NCBI GenBank assembly: GCA_913051755.1 | Contig: CAJXBR010000019.1 | Span: forward strand, 1 to 13,601 | Direction: 5' to 3' | DNA from: an uncultured Flavobacteriaceae bacterium | GTDB taxonomy: Bacteria > Bacteroidota > Bacteroidia > Flavobacteriales > Flavobacteriaceae | Length of the DNA: 13,601 nucleotides | In this document: positions 6,249 through 13,601 of the stretch, piece by piece | How the letters are laid out: the number at the start of each line of letters is the position of its first letter | Position numbering within the stretch: position 1 is the first letter of the stretch | Program-made: the position numbers and the translations under genes | The notes under the pieces: generated by a model | The model's database searches: none | What the model was told of the DNA's origin: nothing | Seen by the model: the letters and a program-made list of their open reading frames with translations, nothing else

Positions 6249-7683
6249 CCTGACTGCTGCGAATCAATATCAAACCTAAAAAACACAATGCCCCATTGAG
6301 CGCTAGGATAAAGAATCCAAAGTCAAAATCATAGTTTGTTAAAGTCCATTGACTGATTAGGTATCCTACGATAGGAGTGCAAACAGCGACACATGGCACC
6401 CACCGATCGCGCACTTGAACCTTTGTTAACACACCCAAAGTATATAAGCCAAGGAGGGGTCCATAGGTGTAGCCTGCAAACTCAAATAATTTTGCAATCA
6501 CACTTTTATCAGAAATTAAATAATTAAATCCAAGAATCACAAGAATCAGCACCAGTGATACGAGGAGGTGAACTCGCTTGCGTGTGTGTTCTTGACGATC
6601 TGGTTGAAGTCTTTTTTCGATTTCGAGCAAATCGATGCTTATGCTTGTTGTGAGGGATGTCAAAGCACTGTCAGCACTGCTATATGCAGCTGCAATGAGC
6701 CCAAGAAGAAAAACAATTGATAGCCCAAGACCGAGCTCGGATTGGGTGGCGATGATAGGAAAGAGCCTGTCTCCTTGTGCATCAATCCCATTTGCCAATG
6801 CATAGGCAGTGAGTAAAGCCCCTAACATCAGAAATACAAAATTGACGATTGTCAATATGATGGTAAACCAAAACATATTTTTTTGCGCATCAGACAGACT
6901 TCTACACGCAAGATTCTTTTGCATCATGTCCTGATCAAGACCTGTCATAACAATGGCAATTAATGCACCAGACAAAAATTGTTTCCAAAAGAAATAAGGA
7001 CTTTTATAATCATCGAAGAAAAAGATTTGTGTATTGTCTTGTTGACCAAGCCATCCAAACAGATGCTCGATTTCTAGAGAGGCTGTAATGTAGTATAATG
7101 CTAGGCATAGGGCAATCAACATAAAAAGAGTTTGCAATACATCTGTCCAAATAATTGTTTTGATGCCAGACTTGTGTGTGTAAAGCCAAATCAGGGATAT
7201 GGTTACAATGACAGTACACCAAAAGGGAATCCCCATTTGTTCGAAAATAACCCACTGGAGTACACTTGCGACTAGATACAGGCGAAAGCTAGCACCAACG
7301 ATTCGTGACAAAACAAAAAAGGATGCCCCAGTTTTGTAGGTCTTTGCGCCAAATCGTGTAGATAGATAGGTGTAGATGGAAGTGAGTTTGTATTTATAAT
7401 AAATAGGCAAAAGGACAGTGCCAATGACAAAGTAGCCAACGATATAGCCCAAGACCATTTGGAAATAACTAAACCCTGTGTCTTCAACCCAACCAGGAAG
7501 AGAGATAAAGGTGACTCCAGAAAGGGAGGCGCCAATCATTCCAAAAGCCACGAGGTACCATGGAGCAGATCGGTTTGCGATAAAAAACGTTTGGTTGTCT
7601 TCTTTGCCTTTCGTCAAACGAGCAATGATCATCAACACGATGAAATATCCTAGAAGAATGGATAAAAGAAGATAACTGCTCAT
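6235..7683 (-). CDS. sodium:solute symporter (SSS family)
   Basis: An inner-membrane secondary transporter of 482 residues with about 13 hydrophobic segments, the SSS (SLC5-like, LeuT-fold) layout. The TM8-equivalent segment [14 protein letters not shown] (about 334-347) carries the Ser/Thr residues of the conserved Na2 sodium site. The N-terminal unwound-helix region [15 protein letters not shown] (about 51-65) and [15 protein letters not shown] (about 248-262) are also family-typical. The substrate cannot be told from sequence; Bacteroidota relatives are often labelled for sialic acid, other sugars or unknown solutes. The ATG at 7683 lies 4 nt past a perfect -7 box, so the mRNA may have almost no leader. 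The 3' end overlaps fabH tail to tail by 14 nt. Confidence 0.93.
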   Translation of the reverse strand: MSSYLLLSILLGYFIVLMIIARLTKGKEDNQTFFIANRSAPWYLVAFGMIGASLSGVTFISLPGWVEDTGFSYFQMVLGYIVGYFVIGTVLLPIYYKYKLTSIYTYLSTRFGAKTYKTGASFFVLSRIVGASFRLYLVASVLQWVIFEQMGIPFWCTVIVTISLIWLYTHKSGIKTIIWTDVLQTLFMLIALCLALYYITASLEIEHLFGWLGQQDNTQIFFFDDYKSPYFFWKQFLSGALIAIVMTGLDQDMMQKNLACRSLSDAQKNMFWFTIILTIVNFVFLMLGALLTAYALANGIDAQGDRLFPIIATQSELGLGLSIVFLLGLIAAAYSSADSALTSLTTSISIDLLEIEKRLQPDRQEHTRKRVHLLVSLVLILVILGFNYLISDKSVIAKLFEFAGYTYGPLLGLYTLGVLTKVQVRDRWVPCVAVCTPIVGYLISQWTLTNYDFDFGFFILALNGALCFLGLILIRSSQATPT

Positions 7684-7687
7684 TTTT

Positions 7688-7719
7688 CAAAGATACTTGG
7701 ATTGCCTCATACTTTCAAA
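7688..7719 (-). promoter_or_regulatory. consensus promoter of the symporter gene
   Basis: On the minus strand, TTTG (plus 7719-7716), a 20-nt spacer and TATCTTTG (plus 7695-7688) match the Bacteroidota consensus exactly. A start point 4-7 nt past the -7 box falls at 7681-7684, on the symporter ATG (7683-7681). It overlaps the divergent recR promoter. Confidence 0.75.
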
Positions 7720-7731
7720 TGTTTACCTTTG
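7702..7731 (+). promoter_or_regulatory. promoter of recR, interleaved with the symporter promoter
   Basis: TTG (7702-7704), a 19-nt spacer and TACCTTTG (7724-7731) fit TTG-N(17-23)-TAnnTTTG. The predicted start point is 7735-7738, at the preferred recR ATG (7737). The symporter -33 element (7716-7719) sits inside this promoter's spacer. Confidence 0.6.
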
Positions 7732-7736
7732 CCGCG

Positions 7737-8348
7737 ATGGAATATGCATCAAAGTTATTGCAACAAGCTGTTGATGAAATTTCACAGCTTCCTGGAATTG
7801 GACGACGTACCGCAATGCGACTCGTTTTGCATTTACTTCGTCAGCCTGAATCAATTAGCTTGGATTTGTCAGAAGCAATTCGACTTTTGAGAACAGAAAT
7901 CCAATACTGTCAATCATGTTTTAATGTTTCGGATCAGCCAACTTGTAGTCTATGTGCGAATCCCAAAAGAGATCGCCAATTGGTTTGTGTGGTCGAAGAT
8001 GTTCGTGATGTAATTGCGATCGAAAGTACGGCTCAATTTACTGGCCTCTACCATGTGTTGGGGGGTAAAATTTCGCCTCTAGATGGAATCGGCCCTCAAG
8101 AATTGAGAATCGATAGCTTGGTCAAAAAGGTGAAAGACGGTACAATAAAGGAAGTCATTTTGGCGTTGAGTAGTACAGTTGAAGGTGACACCACCAACTA
8201 TTATATTTACAAGCAGATTAGCTCATATGATGTTGAAATAACTGTACTTGCTAGAGGTGTTTCTGTTGGTGATGAGCTGGAATATACAGATGAAGTGTCA
8301 TTAGGAAGAAGTATCGTAAAAAGAATCCCATTCGATGGAACAATATAA
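7737..8348 (+). CDS. recR: recombination mediator RecR
   Basis: RecR forms a ring clamp that, with RecO/RecF, loads RecA on SSB-coated DNA during gap and break repair. From the ATG at 7737 the protein has 203 residues, the family norm. It shows a helix-hairpin-helix LPGIGRRTA (18-26), a Cys4 zinc finger (Cys58, 61, 70, 73), a Toprim domain starting at [10 protein letters not shown] (83-92), and the C-terminal ring region with [14 protein letters not shown]. An in-frame ATG at 7719 would add MFTFAA. I reject it because related proteins start at ME(F/Y)xSKLL and because the promoter -7 box lies between the two ATGs. The 3' end overlaps the glycosyltransferase gene by 14 nt. Confidence 0.95.
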   Translation: MEYASKLLQQAVDEISQLPGIGRRTAMRLVLHLLRQPESISLDLSEAIRLLRTEIQYCQSCFNVSDQPTCSLCANPKRDRQLVCVVEDVRDVIAIESTAQFTGLYHVLGGKISPLDGIGPQELRIDSLVKKVKDGTIKEVILALSSTVEGDTTNYYIYKQISSYDVEITVLARGVSVGDELEYTDEVSLGRSIVKRIPFDGTI

Positions 8349-9537
8349 ATCAATCGACCTTTCAGTCATCATTGTTAGTTACAATGTAGAGCACTTTTTA
8401 CATCTGTGTTTGGAAAGTGTTTATGCCGCGATCAATAACATCAATGCTGAGATCATTGTTATCGACAATGCATCTGCTGACAACAGCGTTGAAATGATGC
8501 GACAAAAATTCCCTTCAACACGTGTGATTTCCAACGTCGATAACCTAGGATTTGGAAAGGCAAATAACAAAGCTGCAAAACTTGCCAAAGGTCGCTATGT
8601 ATGTATACTTAATCCTGACACCATTGTTTCTCAAAAAACCTTTGAGGAATTTATACAATTCCATGACGAAAATCCTACAATTGGGATTTCAGGTCCTCAA
8701 ATGATTGATGGAACAGGGCAATTTTTATTGGAGTCCAAACGAGGGTTGCCAACAATAAAGGCGGCAGTGTTCAAGTCTTTGGGGCTTTTCAGATTTTCTT
8801 CTCGTTTTTTTGGGCAGTATTACAATTTAAGCCTTCCTCAAAATCAAAATGGCAAGACCGATGTGCTTGTAGGGGCATTTATGTTTATGCGCAAGCGTTT
8901 ATATGATCAACTTGAGGGGTTTGATGAAAACTTCTTTATGTATGGAGAAGATATTGACATCTCACATCGAAGTTTGAAGTTAGGATACACCAACTTTTAT
9001 TTTTCTCAATCCAAAGTGATTCATTTTAAAGGAGAGAGTACCCCAAAAAACAAAGCCTATGAAAAGCGATTTTTCAATGCGATGTCATATTACTACAACA
9101 AAAACTTCTCTCACAATTGGCTTTTAAATTCGATATTCACCACAGGGTCTTATTTGTTTAGTAAGTTTAAGAGGTTTGCGTCATCTAGACGAGATAAAAC
9201 CTCACCTATACTCGTAAATAATTGGACGTTGGTATCCAAAAACCCCAAGCTCTTCAAAAATGTAAAAATGAATATGTTTCCTAGCATCAAACACTGCCAA
9301 AATCTTCTCGAGGTCCTTCAAGTTAAGCCCAAAAAATTGATGGGAATTGTATTTGACATGCGCAGCATGCAATGGAGCGAGGTAATCAACTTTATGCAGG
9401 TTCATCAAACACGCTATGTTTATAAGTTTATTTCAGTTGATAACAAGCGAATTATTGGCAGCAGTGATGTGTTGTCTAGAGGGAGTGGAGCAGTCATTCC
9501 AAATACCAAAAAGAAATCGAAAACAAGCATTGTTTAA
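8335..9537 (+). CDS. family 2 glycosyltransferase
   Basis: Transfers a sugar from a nucleotide donor, probably in cell-surface glycan assembly at the cytoplasmic face of the membrane. Residues about 9-235 form a GT-A domain: SVIIVSYNV (10-18), [10 protein letters not shown] (42-51), the metal-site region NPDTIV (93-98), and YGEDIDIS (203-210) followed by HFKGEST (230-236), typical of rhamnosyltransferase-like GT2 enzymes. Residues about 280-400 form an extra C-terminal segment ending in a Lys/Ser-rich tail. I do not recognise it confidently as a known domain, and no clear transmembrane helix is seen. The start codon lies inside the recR 3' end (14-nt overlap), implying translational coupling. 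Acceptor and sugar are unknown. Confidence 0.88.
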   Translation: MEQYKSIDLSVIIVSYNVEHFLHLCLESVYAAINNINAEIIVIDNASADNSVEMMRQKFPSTRVISNVDNLGFGKANNKAAKLAKGRYVCILNPDTIVSQKTFEEFIQFHDENPTIGISGPQMIDGTGQFLLESKRGLPTIKAAVFKSLGLFRFSSRFFGQYYNLSLPQNQNGKTDVLVGAFMFMRKRLYDQLEGFDENFFMYGEDIDISHRSLKLGYTNFYFSQSKVIHFKGESTPKNKAYEKRFFNAMSYYYNKNFSHNWLLNSIFTTGSYLFSKFKRFASSRRDKTSPILVNNWTLVSKNPKLFKNVKMNMFPSIKHCQNLLEVLQVKPKKLMGIVFDMRSMQWSEVINFMQVHQTRYVYKFISVDNKRIIGSSDVLSRGSGAVIPNTKKKSKTSIV

Positions 9538-9542
9538 ATTCG

Positions 9543-9550
9543 TAATTTTG
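9543..9550 (+). promoter_or_regulatory. -7 box TAATTTTG immediately upstream of the E2 gene
   Basis: TAATTTTG matches TAnnTTTG and ends 4 nt before the E2 start codon, so transcription would begin at or next to the ATG. No TTTG or TTG lies at the right distance upstream, so the promoter is incomplete and may be weak or factor-dependent. Confidence 0.4.
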
Positions 9551-9554
9551 CAGC

Positions 9555-10847
9555 ATGGCTGAGTACAAATTGTTACTACCTGCCATGGGAGAAAGTGTCG
9601 ATGAGGCAACAGTTACCCAATGGCTCAAAAACGAAGGTGATATCATCGCAGCAGATGATGCCGTTGTAGAAATTGCCACAGATAAAGTTGACTCTGAAGT
9701 CCCTTCTGAAATCTCTGGTAAACTTCTCCAAAAACTTGTTGAAGAAAACCAAGTTGTTCGTGTTGGAGAGCCATTGGCAATTATCGAAACAGATAAAGAT
9801 ATTCCCGAAGAATTAGCACAAGATGAAGCCTCAACTGAGGTTTCAGAAGATATCGAAGTCAAAGAAGATTTTTTAGAAAGCAAAGCAAAAGAAATCCTAG
9901 CCCCAGCCCCTTCAGTCGAACAGTCACAAACTGGGGATATTTACTTTTCTCCACTAGTCAAAAGCATCGCTAAAGAAGAAGGGATTTCAGATGCCGAGTT
10001 ATATCAAATAAAGGGTACTGGAAAAAATGGTCGAGTAACCAAAAAGGATATACTCAACCATCTAAAGTCTCGTCAATCGCAACCCAAGCAATCGCTAACC
10101 CCACCTCCTGCTACGACTACAATCGCTAGTAATATTGGAAAAGGTGAAGTGAGAGACATGTCTCGAATGGAGCAACTGATTGCCGAGCATATGCACAAAA
10201 GTATACATACGTCTGCGCATGTACAATCTTTTATCGAAGTTGATGTTACAGATTTATGGGATTGGCGTGAGGGCATCAAGCAATCTTTTCTACAAAGAGA
10301 AGGAGAAAAAATCACATTTACGCCGATTTTCATGATGCTTACTGCTCAAGTACTTCGTGATTTTCCTTTGCTAAATTCGTCTTTGAGTGGAAACAAAATT
10401 ATTCAAAAGATGGATATCAACTTGGGTATGGCAACTGCGCTCGAAGACGGAAATCTTATTGTTCCAGTCATAAAAAATTCAGATCAATTGAGTTTGGTTG
10501 GATTCACCAAAAGAGTAAATGACTTAGCCAAACGTGCCAGAACAGGAACCCTCTCTCCAGATGATGTTACTGATGGAACATACACAGTGACCAACGTAGG
10601 CATGTTTGATAGCTTGATGGGAACACCTATTATCAATCAGCCACAAGTTGGTATTCTCGCATTGGGCGCGATTCGAAAAGTACCAGCTGTTGTCGAAACA
10701 GACAAAGGAGATTTCATTGGCATTCGTCGAAAAATGATTCTCTCTCACAGTTATGATCATCGCATAGTCAATGGAGCCATGGGCGGCCTGTTTATCAAAG
10801 AGTTAAAAAACAAAATAGAGAACTGGGACACCTCACAACAAGTATAA
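9555..10847 (+). CDS. 2-oxoacid dehydrogenase E2 (dihydrolipoamide acyltransferase)
   Basis: The acyltransferase core of a pyruvate, 2-oxoglutarate or branched-chain 2-oxoacid dehydrogenase complex. Its 430 residues hold one lipoyl domain (2-80, lipoylated Lys44 in ATDKVDSEV), an E3/E1-binding domain (about 131-168, ending GRVTKKDIL), a Pro/Thr-rich linker (about 173-192) and the catalytic domain (about 198-425). The active-site motif reads DHRIVNG (401-407): His402 is kept, but the Asp of the usual DHRxxDG is Asn406. No E1 or E3 gene is adjacent, so the complex is assembled from loci elsewhere. Branched-chain-type E2 is my best guess from the single lipoyl domain; the substrate is not proven. 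It is first in a four-gene run. Confidence 0.93.
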   Translation: MAEYKLLLPAMGESVDEATVTQWLKNEGDIIAADDAVVEIATDKVDSEVPSEISGKLLQKLVEENQVVRVGEPLAIIETDKDIPEELAQDEASTEVSEDIEVKEDFLESKAKEILAPAPSVEQSQTGDIYFSPLVKSIAKEEGISDAELYQIKGTGKNGRVTKKDILNHLKSRQSQPKQSLTPPPATTTIASNIGKGEVRDMSRMEQLIAEHMHKSIHTSAHVQSFIEVDVTDLWDWREGIKQSFLQREGEKITFTPIFMMLTAQVLRDFPLLNSSLSGNKIIQKMDINLGMATALEDGNLIVPVIKNSDQLSLVGFTKRVNDLAKRARTGTLSPDDVTDGTYTVTNVGMFDSLMGTPIINQPQVGILALGAIRKVPAVVETDKGDFIGIRRKMILSHSYDHRIVNGAMGGLFIKELKNKIENWDTSQQV

Positions 10848-10848
10848 T

Positions 10849-11622
10849 ATGCAACTGCAATTAAAACGACCAATTTGTTTCTTCGATCTTGAAACTACTG
10901 GTGTCAACATCGCAAAAGATCGAATTGTTGAAATCTCTATCCTAAAAGCCTTTCCAGATGGTTCTGAGAAAGATAAGACTTGGTTGGTTAACCCAGAAAT
11001 GCCTATTCCTGCAGAGGCTACAGCAGTGCATGGCATTACAAATGAAAAGGTAGCTGATGAGCCAACATTTAAAGAAGTTTCGGCTGAAATATACAGTTGG
11101 TTTAAAGGCTCAGATCTAGCAGGTTATAACTCTGATAGGTTTGATATCCCCTTGCTTGCAGAGGAAATGCTTCGTGCCGAAATAGATGTTGATTTTAAAA
11201 AGCATAAATCAATTGATGTGCAAACGATTTTTCACAAAATGGAGCAGCGAACCCTTACTGCTGCATATAAATTTTATTGTGCAAAAGACCTTGAAAATGC
11301 ACACAGCGCTAGCGCTGATACCAAAGCGACTTTTGAGGTGCTCAAAGCCCAAATTGATCATTACGAAGACTTGGAGAACGATGTGGACATGCTTAGTCAG
11401 TTTACCACACGACACAGCAGTGTAGATTTTGCAGGGTATATTCGAAGGAATAAAGAAAACGAGCCTATTTTTGGTTTTGGAAAACACAAAGGAAAAAAAG
11501 TTGTTGAAGTTCTTCAGCGTGAACCAGGATATTTTGGATGGCTAATGGAAGCAGATTTTCCCTTATATACCAAAAAGGTTCTCACTGCGATTCGTCTCAA
11601 CACTTTAAACAGTGGGTCATGA
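10849..11622 (+). CDS. DnaQ-like DEDDh 3'-5' exonuclease with ExoX-type C-terminus
   Basis: A 257-residue exonuclease of the DNA polymerase III epsilon superfamily. The ExoI motif FFDLETTG gives Asp13 and Glu15; ExoII AGYNSDRFDIPLL (91-103) gives Asp99; and ExoIII is His152-SASA-Asp157, so it is DEDDh and all catalytic residues are present. Residues about 207-240 (FGFGKHKGKKV, then GYFGWLMEADFPL) resemble the C-terminal module of exodeoxyribonuclease X. It may act in DNA repair or end trimming rather than as the replicative proofreader, because the polymerase-linked clamp motif is not evident. It starts 1 nt after the E2 stop and ends in an ATGA overlap with the next gene. Confidence 0.92.
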   Translation: MQLQLKRPICFFDLETTGVNIAKDRIVEISILKAFPDGSEKDKTWLVNPEMPIPAEATAVHGITNEKVADEPTFKEVSAEIYSWFKGSDLAGYNSDRFDIPLLAEEMLRAEIDVDFKKHKSIDVQTIFHKMEQRTLTAAYKFYCAKDLENAHSASADTKATFEVLKAQIDHYEDLENDVDMLSQFTTRHSSVDFAGYIRRNKENEPIFGFGKHKGKKVVEVLQREPGYFGWLMEADFPLYTKKVLTAIRLNTLNSGS

Positions 11623-12230
11623 AGCTTATATGTGTTGGACGTAACTACGCTAAACATATAGAAGAGCTTAACAACGATCGGCCTGATGCGCCAGTCATTT
11701 TTATGAAGCCTGATTCATGTTTGGGTCAAAAAGGGCAGCCATTTTTCATGCCTGACTTCTCCAACGAAATTCATCACGAAGTGGAGGTTCTTGTGAAAAT
11801 CAACAGAATTGGTAAGCATATACAAACCAAATTTGCACACAAGTACTACAGCGAAATAGGGTTGGGGTTGGACTTCACTGCGCGAGATGTGCAGCTCGAT
11901 CTCAAGAGCAAAGGACTTCCTTGGGAAAAAGCAAAGTCTTTTGATGGTGCCGCATACATTGGCAATTGGTATGATAAGTCTCAATTTTCAGACCTGAACA
12001 ACCTTAGCTTTCAGTTGACTAAAAACGATGATGTTGTGCAAAAAGACACAACTGCCAATATGATTTGGAAAATTGATGAAATCATCAGCTATGTTTCGCG
12101 TTATTTTACCCTAAAAATTGGTGATATATTGTTTACAGGAACACCTGCGGGAGTAGGTCGTGTAGAGAGGGGAGACATACTTACAGGACATTTGGAAGGA
12201 GAACAAGCATTTATGCTCAATATCAAATAA
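11619..12230 (+). CDS. fumarylacetoacetate hydrolase (FAH) family protein
   Basis: A 203-residue FAH-fold protein. Family members include acylpyruvate hydrolases, oxaloacetate decarboxylases and oxaloacetate tautomerases. Metal ligands are visible as Glu54 and Glu56 in HHEVEV and Asp85 in GLDFTARD; Lys106 lies in the KAKSFD motif; and the C-terminal FTGTPAGVG loop is typical. The start at 11619 overlaps the exonuclease stop (ATGA) and gives the family-standard MKLICVGRNYAKH N-terminus. An in-frame ATG at 11538 would add 27 residues lying inside the exonuclease gene and is rejected. Its last base is the first base of cinA. The short, single-domain form is closest to FAHD1-like proteins; the true substrate is undetermined. 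Confidence 0.9.
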   Translation: MKLICVGRNYAKHIEELNNDRPDAPVIFMKPDSCLGQKGQPFFMPDFSNEIHHEVEVLVKINRIGKHIQTKFAHKYYSEIGLGLDFTARDVQLDLKSKGLPWEKAKSFDGAAYIGNWYDKSQFSDLNNLSFQLTKNDDVVQKDTTANMIWKIDEIISYVSRYFTLKIGDILFTGTPAGVGRVERGDILTGHLEGEQAFMLNIK

Positions 12231-13471
12231 TGCAAGCAGAAATTATAACAATTGGCGATGAAATTCTGATTGGTCAGATTGTTGACTCAAACTCTGCATT
12301 TCTTGCCAAATCACTCAACAAAATTGGCATTGAGGTTTCTCAGATCACCTCAGTTTCTGATCAGGAACAGGCGATTATCAATGCGATGGAAACTGCCCAA
12401 AAGCGTGTTTCACTTGTGCTGCTTACAGGGGGTTTAGGTCCTACCAAAGACGATATTACTAAAACTTCTTTTTGTAAATTTTTTGATGACCATTTGGTAC
12501 ACAACCAAGATGTTTTGGATCATATTGAAAAACTTTTTGCGCAATATGTGAATGTCCCAATCAACGATCTCAATCGAGCGCAAGCAATGCTGCCTTCCAA
12601 GGCTGTTATTTTGGAGAATCGATTTGGCACAGCAGTTGGTATGTGGATGGAAAAAAACACAACTGTTTTTGTTGCTCTGCCAGGTGTTCCCTACGAAATG
12701 AAGAGCATCACTGACACTCAACTCATTCCCAAGCTTAAAACTCATTTTAAACGACCTGTGTTGATTCATAAAACCATCATGACTTATGGTTGGGGTGAGA
12801 GTCGCATTGCAGAGGTGATTCATGATTGGGAGGCAGCATTGCCTTCTCACATCAAACTCGCATATCTTCCCAATTTGGGTCGGGTGAGATTGCGCTTAAC
12901 TTCAAGAGGAGAAAATGAAGACCAACTCCAAAAAGAGGTTGATCAACAGTTTGAGGGTCTTTATCCATTGATTGGTGATATCATCACTGGCTTTGAGGAA
13001 GATCGCCCAATTGAGGCACAAATTGGAAGAATATTGACTGATAAACAGTTATCAGTTGCAGTAGCTGAAAGCTGTACTGGTGGTCGTATCGCTGCCTTGC
13101 TATCGTCTATCCCTGGTGCATCTGCCTATTTTTTTGGGGGTATTGTTGCTTATAAAACATCAGTCAAGAGCAAAGTTTTGGGGGTGTCAGAGGAACTGAT
13201 TTCGAGTCACTCTGTCGTGAGTGAGGAGGTTGCATTGGCAATGGCCAAAGGGGTTCGAAAACAGATGAAAAGCGATTATGCTATCGCAACCACTGGCAAT
13301 GCTGGTCCTACCAAAGGCGATTCTGATGTTGAGGTTGGAACTGTTTGTATAGCTTTAGTCGGCCCCGATTTTGAAAGGGTAGAATCTTATAATTTTGGAA
13401 AAAACAGAGAAAAAACAGTCCAAAAGGCAGTCAATAAGGCACTTGAGCTCGCAAGAAAAATGCTGATGTAG
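12230..13471 (+). CDS. cinA: CinA family protein (nicotinamide-nucleotide amidohydrolase / competence-damage protein)
   Basis: 413 residues with both CinA domains. The N-terminal MoaB/MogA-like domain (about 1-170) has IITIGDEIL and TGGLGPTKDD (66-75), the ADP-ribose/COG1058 pyrophosphatase-type region. The C-terminal domain (about 260-413) is the NMN deamidase PncC domain, with AESCTGG (279-285), catalytic-type Ser281 and ATTGNAGPTKGD. In studied bacteria CinA recycles NMN, a by-product of NAD-dependent DNA ligase, to NaMN; in some species it is linked to competence and RecA. Start and upstream stop overlap by 1 nt (TAATG), indicating coupling to the FAH gene. No terminator hairpin follows before rpmB. 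Confidence 0.95.
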   Translation: MQAEIITIGDEILIGQIVDSNSAFLAKSLNKIGIEVSQITSVSDQEQAIINAMETAQKRVSLVLLTGGLGPTKDDITKTSFCKFFDDHLVHNQDVLDHIEKLFAQYVNVPINDLNRAQAMLPSKAVILENRFGTAVGMWMEKNTTVFVALPGVPYEMKSITDTQLIPKLKTHFKRPVLIHKTIMTYGWGESRIAEVIHDWEAALPSHIKLAYLPNLGRVRLRLTSRGENEDQLQKEVDQQFEGLYPLIGDIITGFEEDRPIEAQIGRILTDKQLSVAVAESCTGGRIAALLSSIPGASAYFFGGIVAYKTSVKSKVLGVSEELISSHSVVSEEVALAMAKGVRKQMKSDYAIATTGNAGPTKGDSDVEVGTVCIALVGPDFERVESYNFGKNREKTVQKAVNKALELARKMLM

Positions 13472-13484
13472 AGAGTAAAAAACA

Positions 13485-13516
13485 TTTGTTTGTACGTTAA
13501 AAATATCGTTTATTTG
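13485..13516 (+). promoter_or_regulatory. promoter of rpmB
   Basis: TTTG (13485-13488), a 20-nt spacer and TTTATTTG (13509-13516) match the Bacteroidota promoter with one -7 mismatch (T for A at position 2). The predicted start near 13521-13524 leaves a leader of about 22-25 nt before the rpmB ATG. This suggests rpmB is transcribed independently of cinA. Confidence 0.5.
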
Positions 13517-13545
13517 CACTCCGATTACAAAAATCAATTTTTGCA

Positions 13546-13601
13546 ATGTCAAAAGTTTGTCAAATTACTGGTAAAAAAGCGTTGGTTGGAAACAATGTTT
13601 C
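13546..13601 (+). CDS. rpmB: 50S ribosomal protein L28 (3' truncated by window)
   Basis: The first 18 codons are visible: MSKVCQITGKKALVGNNV, the well-conserved L28 N-terminus of the large ribosomal subunit. Cys5 and the TGKK motif are typical. The gene runs off the window end. In Bacteroidota it is normally followed by rpmG and a short DUF4295 gene, which cannot be checked here. No Shine-Dalgarno sequence precedes it. Confidence 0.95.
   Translation, partial: MSKVCQITGKKALVGNNV

Noticed and set aside
7719..7736. Upstream in-frame ATG for recR (adds MFTFAA)
   Set aside because: The -7 box TACCTTTG lies between this ATG and 7737, and RecR relatives begin at the equivalent of 7737.
9494..9883. 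129-codon Ser-rich ORF antisense to the E2 gene
   Set aside because: Its Ser/Thr bias is what antisense reading of the Glu/Asp/Ala-rich lipoyl domain would give; no promoter or family features.
11538..11618. Longer 230-residue version of the FAH protein
   Set aside because: The 27 extra residues lie wholly within the exonuclease gene and resemble no FAH N-terminus; ATG 11619 gives the standard start and an ATGA junction.
12434..12850. 138-codon ORF antisense to cinA
   Set aside because: The protein has no recognisable pattern and lies fully inside a well-supported gene; a frame shadow.
1..13601. Mobile elements, CRISPR arrays, tRNA/rRNA, defence genes
   Set aside because: No transposase or integrase motifs, spaced repeat arrays, tRNA-like cloverleafs or known defence families were seen on either strand.

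Overview
The window is an ordinary stretch of a Bacteroidota chromosome, most likely a member of the Flavobacteriia. Four things point there. The promoters match the Bacteroidota pattern TTTG-N(19-21)-TAnnTTTG. Shine-Dalgarno sequences are essentially absent. The DNA is AT-rich. The gene content is typical, for example an HtpG with a Gly/Met-rich C-terminal loop, a DUF4369 lipoprotein, and cinA followed by rpmB. Genus cannot be fixed from the sequence. I see no insertion sequence, phage gene, CRISPR array, tRNA or rRNA.

Layout. At 1-1331 (+) lies the 3' end of a 6-pyruvoyl-tetrahydropterin/6-carboxytetrahydropterin synthase gene, closely followed by a class I mannose-6-phosphate isomerase. 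At 1343-2971 (-) there is a compact run: a minimal two-helix K+ channel, an AlkB-type dealkylase and a DUF4369 lipoprotein. At 3063-4940 (-) is htpG with a clear intrinsic terminator. The htpG-fabH divergent gap (4941-5228) is the largest non-coding stretch. It holds a strong consensus promoter, a 37-codon ORF for a hydrophobic peptide, a hairpin terminator and an operator-like direct repeat. At 5229-6248 (+) is a FabH-type ketoacyl-ACP synthase whose 3' end overlaps the convergent sodium:solute symporter gene (6235-7683, -). At 7737-9537 (+) are recR and an overlapping family 2 glycosyltransferase gene. At 9555-13471 (+) is a tight run: 2-oxoacid dehydrogenase E2, DnaQ-like exonuclease, FAH-family protein, cinA. 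The window ends in rpmB (L28), which has its own promoter.

How the genes relate. Most are housekeeping genes: protein folding, lipid synthesis, recombination repair, alkylation repair, glycan building and central carbon metabolism. In the E2-exonuclease-FAH-CinA run adjacent genes touch or overlap by 1-4 nt, so co-translation is likely. FAH-family and CinA proteins are both tied to metabolite repair or salvage, so this operon may pair a 2-oxoacid dehydrogenase subunit with clean-up enzymes; that link is inference.

I did not find a clearly new multi-gene system. The best leads are regulatory: the promoter/short-ORF/terminator unit ahead of fabH (sRNA, attenuator or small-protein gene), and the divergent symporter/recR promoters, which overlap physically and whose predicted start points fall at or beside the start codons.
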